This document shows, one piece after another, positions 1-5,192 of a DNA stretch of 10,908 nt. The first letter of the stretch is position 1, and every line of letters starts with the position of its first letter. Position numbers and translations under genes: made by a program. The stretch comes from Clostridia bacterium (GTDB lineage Bacteria; UBA6262; WVXT01; JAUXBS01), in the NCBI GenBank assembly GCA_030618495.1, contig JAUXDE010000056.1:1-10908 (forward strand). The letters run 5' to 3'. The notes below the pieces were generated by a model, which was given only the letters and a program-made list of their open reading frames with translations, did no database searches and was not told where the DNA came from.

Positions 1-14
1 CCCTTCCCGAAGGG
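1..14. repeat. Short GC-rich inverted repeat (possible hairpin)
   Basis: CCCTTC and GAAGGG are inverted copies separated by two bases, so the practical hairpin is a 5-bp stem with a CCCG loop. On the opposite strand the loop region reads TTCG-like. It touches the left edge of the window, so any flanking structure is cut off. Only a weak T-rich stretch (about 21-26) follows, so it is not a convincing terminator. It could be the end of an upstream terminator or part of a dispersed repeat. Confidence 0.3.
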
Positions 15-108
15 CTGTCGTCTTTTGTACATCGTCGGCGTTACTCATCATTCACATACGTACAGTATTCTCACTCTTCGTTCCTTGACGCTGAAACAAA
101 ATACTTCC

Positions 109-186
109 AGCATATGTAAAGATATGTTAGACTCACCACACTAGAATACCTATAGCAAATGTCAAGATATGTTAGAAACACCACAC
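109..186. repeat. Two copies of a 33-base direct repeat, 45-base period
   Basis: Copy 1 spans 109-141 and copy 2 spans 154-186. They match at 29 of 33 positions by direct comparison and are separated by 12 bases. The invariant core includes AAGATATGTTAGA followed, after two variable bases, by CACCACAC. The second copy ends immediately before the ribosome binding site of the UPF0182 gene, so the pair lies where a promoter or operator would sit. It could be a tandem regulatory site, or the remains of a duplicated intergenic repeat. The core is not palindromic, which argues mildly against a simple dimer operator. Confidence 0.75.
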
Positions 187-195
187 AAGGGAGAG
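187..195 (+). promoter_or_regulatory. Ribosome binding site of the UPF0182 gene
   Basis: AAGGGAGAG contains GGGAG at 189-193, nine bases before the ATG at 203. It is the best Shine-Dalgarno sequence near this start and supports the chosen start codon. Confidence 0.7.
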
Positions 196-202
196 TAATT
201 AT

Positions 203-2875
203 ATGAAATTAAAAATCTGGCAGTACATTTTAATAGGTGGTTTTATTTTGCTTATGCTTTTTTCCGGGCAAGCTGTTTCATTATACACGGAATTGATGTG
301 GTTTATTGAAGTTGGTTACCAGCAGGTGTTTTTAAAGGTAATTTTAACACAGGTTGTTCTTGGGTTGTTGATGGGCGCTTTTTTCTTAGTTTTTACAGGT
401 TTTAATTTCTTTATAGCGGGAAAATCAAAACAGCTTGAAGTGAGAGTTCTTGCAAATAATGTGATAGAAATCCCGGATTTATCAAATGTAAGGATGCTAA
501 TTCAAAAGTTTGCCTGGTTTGGGATAATTACAGCAAGTTTGTTAATAACTTTAAGCGGGCATCTTGACTGGGAATCATTCCTGAATTTTGTTAACGGGGT
601 AAAGGTAGGAGTCGTTGACCCGTTGTTTAATGTTGACCTGGGTTTTTATTTGTTTAAACTGCCGTTCCTGCAGAGCTTGTACGGCAGGTTAACAATAATG
701 CTTATCATAACCACTCTCCTGGTAATCGGGGTTTATTTTGTCCGCGGCAATGTTCAGTTCCGTGGGAGGGGGATTAGCTTTTCCGCTCAGGCAAGGAATC
801 ACATCTGGGTTCTTGCGTCGCTGATGTTCATATTAAAAGCCGCAGGCTATAAATTGGATATATACAATTTAATGTATTCAGTAAGGGGGGTTGTCTACGG
901 CGCTACATATGCAGATGTCCACGCGCAGCTGCCTGCCATAAACCTTTGCTTCTGGGTAAGCCTTATTATTGCATTTCTCTTCATTGTTGATTTATTCCTG
1001 AGAAAGTGGCTACTTCCCGTAACGGGAATAGGCGTTCTTCTGTTAACCTCGATATTAGGCGTGAATATTTATCCTGAAATCGTCCAGAAGTTCAGGGTAA
1101 CGCCCAATGAAATCAATATGGAGACGCCGTATATAACGCAGAATATCGAGTCAACAAGAATGGCTTACAACCTGGATAAGATTGTTGAAAAACCGTTTTC
1201 GGCAGACCAGGGATTGTCCATGCGCGATATAAGAAAAAACAGTCCCACCATTGACAACATAAGACTCTGGGATCACAGGCCGCTGCTGAGCACCTTCAGC
1301 CAGTTACAGGAGATACGGACATATTACAGTTTTGAAAGCGTGGATAATGACAGGTACACCATAAACGATAAGTACAGACAGGTGATGATATCCGGAAGGG
1401 AGTTGGACCACAACAAGCTTTCAAGCAAAATATGGATTAATGAGCACCTTACTTATACTCATGGGTATGGTTTTGTTATGAGTCCCGTGAACGAAGTGAC
1501 CGATGAAGGCCTTCCGAAGTTCATGGTCAGGGACATACCCCCTGTTTCCGGGGTGGATATTGAGATTGACAGGCCTGAAATATATTATGGTAACCTTGCT
1601 AACGATTACATTATCGCCAACACCATGTCCAAGGAACTCGATTATCCATCAGGGGATAAAAACGTGTATACGTCCTATGAGGGTAACGGCGGGGTCAGGC
1701 TGGATTCAATAATAAAGAAGATTGTCTATGCCGTACGCTTCGGTTCATTGAAGATACTGCTATCCCGGGATATTACTTCCGACAGTCGTATCCTTTATTA
1801 CCGCAAAGTGGATGAAAGGGTAAGGAAGGTTACGAGTCTTATCAGGTACGACGGTGATCCCTACCTGGTTGTTTCCGGGGGAAGGTTGTACTGGATCATA
1901 GACGGATATACGATAACGGACAGGTATCCTTATTCGCAGCCTTTTAGTAAAGGGATAAATTATATACGTAACTCGGTTAAGGCGGTAGTAGACGCTTATG
2001 ACGGTAAAATGAATTTTTATGTTTCGGACCCGGAAGACCCTCTCATAAGGACTTATGGCAGGATATTTCCTTCGCTGTTTCATTCCCTGGCTGATATGCC
2101 GCAGGACCTGTTGAAGCATATAAGGTATCCCCGGGATATGTTTTCAATTCAATGTCAGATGTTTTCCACCTACCACATGACAGACCCCCAGGTTTTTTAT
2201 AACAAGGAAGACATATGGGCTATTCCCAATGAAATATTCAGGGGCATGGAAGAGAAGATGGAACCTTACTATACGATAATGAGATTGCCTGAAGAGGAAA
2301 AAGAGGAGTATATGCTGATGCAGCCGTTTACGCCAATCAGGAGGGATAATATGATTTCCTGGATGGCGGCGCGCAGTGATTTTCCTCATTACGGCGGCCT
2401 TGTCGTGTACAGGTTTCCCAAGGAAAAACTCATATACGGCCCGATGCAGATAGAAGCGCGTATTGACCAGGATGCCTACATTTCACAGCAGTTTACCCTG
2501 TGGGGGCAGGGAGGGTCTCAAATTATAAGGGGTAACTTGCTGGTTATTCCCGTTGAGAAATCATTATTATACGTGGAGCCTGTTTACCTTCAGGCTGAGA
2601 GGGGAAGGATCCCCGAGTTACGGAGGGTTATCGTTGCCTTTGGCGATAGACTTGTCATGGAAAGGACGCTGGAAGAGGCGTTGAACAGCATGTTTACCGG
2701 GACAGGTTACAAAAAAGATATTAAAACAGAACCAGGGGTTAATGAAGGGAATCTTAATTCCATTGCCTGGGAACATTTTCAGCGCGCAAAGAGGTACCAG
2801 AAGGAAGGCAACTGGAAGGGGTACGGAGAGGAACTCAGTAAACTGGAGGATGTACTCCGTAGAATGAAGAAGTAA
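203..2875 (+). CDS. UPF0182 (COG1615) family membrane protein
   Basis: This 890-residue protein belongs to the UPF0182 family, whose biochemical function is unknown. About seven hydrophobic segments fill the first 290 residues (roughly 6-25, 45-72, 103-119, 162-180, 200-215, 246-266, 268-290). They are followed by a large, mostly hydrophilic domain of about 600 residues. Family hallmarks recognised are DPLFNVDLGFYLFKLPF at 139-155, RVTPNEINMETPYITQNIE at about 298-316, the RLWDHRPLLSTFSQLQEIRT segment, THGYGFVMSPVN and, near the C-terminus, NLLVIPVEKSLLYVEPVYLQ. The tail, with its alternating charged residues ending in RRMKK, also fits the family. The length is close to other members. Start and ribosome binding site are clear, and the stop lies two bases before the next start, so it is probably co-transcribed with the formate dehydrogenase genes. 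The T-rich first 700 bases reflect hydrophobic codons rather than obvious transfer. Family assignment is firm; the role is unknown. Confidence 0.93.
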   Translation: MKLKIWQYILIGGFILLMLFSGQAVSLYTELMWFIEVGYQQVFLKVILTQVVLGLLMGAFFLVFTGFNFFIAGKSKQLEVRVLANNVIEIPDLSNVRMLIQKFAWFGIITASLLITLSGHLDWESFLNFVNGVKVGVVDPLFNVDLGFYLFKLPFLQSLYGRLTIMLIITTLLVIGVYFVRGNVQFRGRGISFSAQARNHIWVLASLMFILKAAGYKLDIYNLMYSVRGVVYGATYADVHAQLPAINLCFWVSLIIAFLFIVDLFLRKWLLPVTGIGVLLLTSILGVNIYPEIVQKFRVTPNEINMETPYITQNIESTRMAYNLDKIVEKPFSADQGLSMRDIRKNSPTIDNIRLWDHRPLLSTFSQLQEIRTYYSFESVDNDRYTINDKYRQVMISGRELDHNKLSSKIWINEHLTYTHGYGFVMSPVNEVTDEGLPKFMVRDIPPVSGVDIEIDRPEIYYGNLANDYIIANTMSKELDYPSGDKNVYTSYEGNGGVRLDSIIKKIVYAVRFGSLKILLSRDITSDSRILYYRKVDERVRKVTSLIRYDGDPYLVVSGGRLYWIIDGYTITDRYPYSQPFSKGINYIRNSVKAVVDAYDGKMNFYVSDPEDPLIRTYGRIFPSLFHSLADMPQDLLKHIRYPRDMFSIQCQMFSTYHMTDPQVFYNKEDIWAIPNEIFRGMEEKMEPYYTIMRLPEEEKEEYMLMQPFTPIRRDNMISWMAARSDFPHYGGLVVYRFPKEKLIYGPMQIEARIDQDAYISQQFTLWGQGGSQIIRGNLLVIPVEKSLLYVEPVYLQAERGRIPELRRVIVAFGDRLVMERTLEEALNSMFTGTGYKKDIKTEPGVNEGNLNSIAWEHFQRAKRYQKEGNWKGYGEELSKLEDVLRRMKK

Positions 2876-2877
2876 AA

Positions 2878-3339
2878 ATGCAAGCAAAACTAAAAAAGAT
2901 TTTCAATTCATATAAACCTGAGAGAAAAGAATTAATTCCCATACTACAGGATATCCAGGAGACAATGGGGTATCTTCCCGCCAAGATGTTGTTTGAAACA
3001 TCAAACTATTTAAAGATTCCCCCTGCAAAGGTGTTTGGTGTAGTAACATTCTATACACAGTTCCATCTAACGCGACAGGGGAAGCACAGGATAAGCGTTT
3101 GCTGCGGCACTGCCTGTCACGTTAAAGGCAGTACCCGTATAATAAAGGCCGTAAGCAGGAAGTTGAAGATAGAACCCGGGCAAACCACGGGGGATTTTGA
3201 GTTCAGCGTTGAACGTGTGGCGTGTTTTGGTTCCTGCGCGCTTGCGCCGGTAATGGTGGTTGACGGCAAGGTTTACGGTAACGTTACCGATAGGAAGGCA
3301 GAGGAAATAATAGATGGTATCAGGAGTAAAAAAAAGTAA
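2878..3339 (+). CDS. nuoE: NuoE/HydC-like [2Fe-2S] subunit of NAD-linked formate dehydrogenase
   Basis: This 153-residue protein has the full-length thioredoxin-like fold of the 24-kDa subunit family (NuoE, HndA, HydC, FdsG). An N-terminal helical region with the family pattern LIPILQDIQETMGYLP (19-34) precedes the cluster domain. The four [2Fe-2S] ligands are expected to be C75, C80, C116 and C120, from VCCGTACHVKG and ACFGSC; C76 is an extra cysteine next to the first ligand. In the known complexes this subunit docks on the flavin subunit and places a [2Fe-2S] cluster near FMN. The gene starts 2 bases after the UPF0182 stop with only a weak purine-rich leader, which suggests translational coupling. 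It overlaps the next gene by 26 bases. With formate dehydrogenase, not complex I membrane subunits, as neighbour, the symbol nuoE is used only as a family label. Confidence 0.93.
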   Translation: MQAKLKKIFNSYKPERKELIPILQDIQETMGYLPAKMLFETSNYLKIPPAKVFGVVTFYTQFHLTRQGKHRISVCCGTACHVKGSTRIIKAVSRKLKIEPGQTTGDFEFSVERVACFGSCALAPVMVVDGKVYGNVTDRKAEEIIDGIRSKKK

Positions 3340-5185
3340 TTGGCATGATACGAAAATCCGCGCTCGCAAGGAATGGGAATCCTTTACAGAAGAGGGCAAA
3401 CCGCGCATTCTTGTTGGTTCTGCCACCTGCGGCAGGGCGTGCGGTTCACTGGATGTTATAGGCGCGGCGCGGGCCCACCTGAAGAAAAAAAACCTTAAAG
3501 TTCCTGTTACTGAAGTAGGATGCCTCGGTTTATGCTATGCCGAAGTCCTCATGGAAGTGGTTGACAAAAAAGGGATAAGGGTGCTTTACAGTCAGGTCAC
3601 TCCGGAATCAGCCTGTCGTATCATCGATAGTTTTCTTGTCAAAAATAAACCGAAGCATGAACTTGCGCTTGCCGTGATGGGCGATAAAGAAGTGGATGGT
3701 ATTAATAAGTTCAGCGAACTTGCCATGATAAAACCACAGGTGAGGGTGGCATTAAGGAACTGCGGGAATATTAATCCTAAGAACATTTACCACTACATTG
3801 CAAACGATGGTTATAATGGATTTGTGAAGGCGCTTGAAATCGGCTGTGAAAATATAATAAAGGAAATAAAGAAAGCCGGTCTCCGCGGGCGCGGAGGCGC
3901 GGGATTTCCCACATGGAAGAAATGGGAACTTTGCCGCAATGCCGAAGGGGATGAAAAGTACCTGATATGTAATGCGGACGAGGGGGATCCCGGAGCCTTC
4001 ATGAACAGGGCTTTACTTGAAGGAGACCCCCATACCGTGATTGAAGGTATGCTCATTGCAGGCTACGCCATGGGGGCGGGGCAGGGTTATATTTATGCAA
4101 GAGCTGAATATCCCCTTGCAATAGAAACGCTTGAGACAGCAATTAAACAGGCAGAGGAAATAGGGCTGCTGGGTGATAACGTTTTCGGTTCCGGATTCAG
4201 TTTCCACTTGAAGATAAAAAAAGGCGCGGGCGCTTTCGTGTGCGGTGAAGAAACAGCATTGATAGCTTCCATTGAAGGAAACAGGGGGATGCCAAGAACC
4301 AGGCCCCCGTTCCCGGCGCAAAAGGGACTATTCGGTAAGCCCACCAATATTAACAACGTGGAAACTTTTGCCGGTGTTTCATCGATACTTTCAAGAGGGA
4401 GCGCGTGGTATAGTTCACTCGGCACGGAAAACAGCCGCGGCACCAAGACTTTTTCACTGGCGGGAAAGATTGTGCGTACAGGATTAATAGAAGTGCCCAT
4501 GGGTATAACGCTTCATCAGATAATCTACGATATAGGGGGTGGAATACCCGGGGGGAACAAATTCAAGGCGGTGCAGACAGGCGGGCCGTCAGGCGGCTGC
4601 CTGCCGGCAGCTATGCTGGATTTGCCGGTGGATTACGATAACCTGAGTAAGGCGGGCTCAATCATGGGCTCGGGCGGCATGGTGGTTATGGACGAAGAGA
4701 CATGTATGGTTGATATTGCCCGGTACTTCCTTGAGTTTACATTCAACGAATCATGCGGGAAGTGCGTACCCTGCAGGCTTGGGACGAAGCAATTACTTGA
4801 AATACTAAAAGATATAACCCGCGGAAAAGCAAAACCTGCGGATATTGATTTACTTTATGAATTAGGAAATATGGTTAAAAGCAGTTCATTATGCGGACTG
4901 GGCCAGACTGCGCCCAATCCGGTGTTGACAACTCTTAAATACTTCATGGATGAATACGAAGCTCATATTAAGCATAAGAAATGTCCCGCGGGTGTTTGCA
5001 GGGAACTTGCTGAGTATTCCGTTATAAAGGCAAAATGCACAGGTTGCACTTTGTGCATGAAGAAATGTCCTGAAAAAGCAATCAGTGGAAAACCAAAGGA
5101 AGTTCATGTGATTGACAAATCCAAATGCGTAAAATGCGGGATTTGTTATGATGTTTGCAGATTCGAGGCAATAAAGGTTGAATAA
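3314..5185 (+). CDS. nuoF: HydB/NuoF-like FMN- and NAD(H)-binding flavin subunit
   Basis: This 623-residue protein is the diaphorase subunit that exchanges electrons with NAD(P)H. Domains in order: a thioredoxin-like [2Fe-2S] domain (about 30-110) with C39, C43, C70 and C74; the NuoF core with GRGGAGFPTWKKW (192-204), CNADEGDPGAFMNR (219-232), GAGAFVCGEETALI (304-317) and GKPTNINNVET (341-351), which form the FMN/NADH site; the N3-type [4Fe-4S] site with C481, C484, C487 and C527; a CPAGVC hinge (557-562); and a 2x[4Fe-4S] ferredoxin domain with C575, C578, C581, C585 and C605, C608, C611, C615. C464, H551 or H554, C557 and C562 could form the zinc site described for bifurcating hydrogenase HydB. 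Plain complex I NuoF lacks the first and last domains. The ATG lies inside the end of the upstream gene, with GAGG at 3301-3304 nine bases ahead. Function as flavin subunit is secure; bifurcation is inference. Confidence 0.95.
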   Translation: MVSGVKKSNWHDTKIRARKEWESFTEEGKPRILVGSATCGRACGSLDVIGAARAHLKKKNLKVPVTEVGCLGLCYAEVLMEVVDKKGIRVLYSQVTPESACRIIDSFLVKNKPKHELALAVMGDKEVDGINKFSELAMIKPQVRVALRNCGNINPKNIYHYIANDGYNGFVKALEIGCENIIKEIKKAGLRGRGGAGFPTWKKWELCRNAEGDEKYLICNADEGDPGAFMNRALLEGDPHTVIEGMLIAGYAMGAGQGYIYARAEYPLAIETLETAIKQAEEIGLLGDNVFGSGFSFHLKIKKGAGAFVCGEETALIASIEGNRGMPRTRPPFPAQKGLFGKPTNINNVETFAGVSSILSRGSAWYSSLGTENSRGTKTFSLAGKIVRTGLIEVPMGITLHQIIYDIGGGIPGGNKFKAVQTGGPSGGCLPAAMLDLPVDYDNLSKAGSIMGSGGMVVMDEETCMVDIARYFLEFTFNESCGKCVPCRLGTKQLLEILKDITRGKAKPADIDLLYELGNMVKSSSLCGLGQTAPNPVLTTLKYFMDEYEAHIKHKKCPAGVCRELAEYSVIKAKCTGCTLCMKKCPEKAISGKPKEVHVIDKSKCVKCGICYDVCRFEAIKVE

Positions 5186-5192
5186 AACAAAC

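Larger units (their letters stand above)
1..202. other. Non-coding leader upstream of the gene cluster
   Basis: No credible coding frame was found here. The stretch starts with a short GC-rich inverted repeat (1-14), continues through unique-looking sequence to about 108, then holds two copies of a 33-base direct repeat and the ribosome binding site of the first gene. A TTGACG at 85-90 resembles a -35 box, but no good -10 lies 16-18 bases downstream. A TAGAAT at 142-147 resembles a -10 but lacks a matching -35. The cluster promoter is therefore expected in this leader but cannot be placed. Confidence 0.6.

Noticed and set aside
85-113. Promoter using TTGACG at 85-90
   Set aside because: No sequence resembling TATAAT occurs at a 16-18 base spacing, so the pair cannot be supported.
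4093-4500. 135-codon minus-strand frame inside the flavin subunit gene
   Set aside because: It lies wholly opposite conserved NuoF motifs and its product has no recognisable features; it is a shadow of the real gene.
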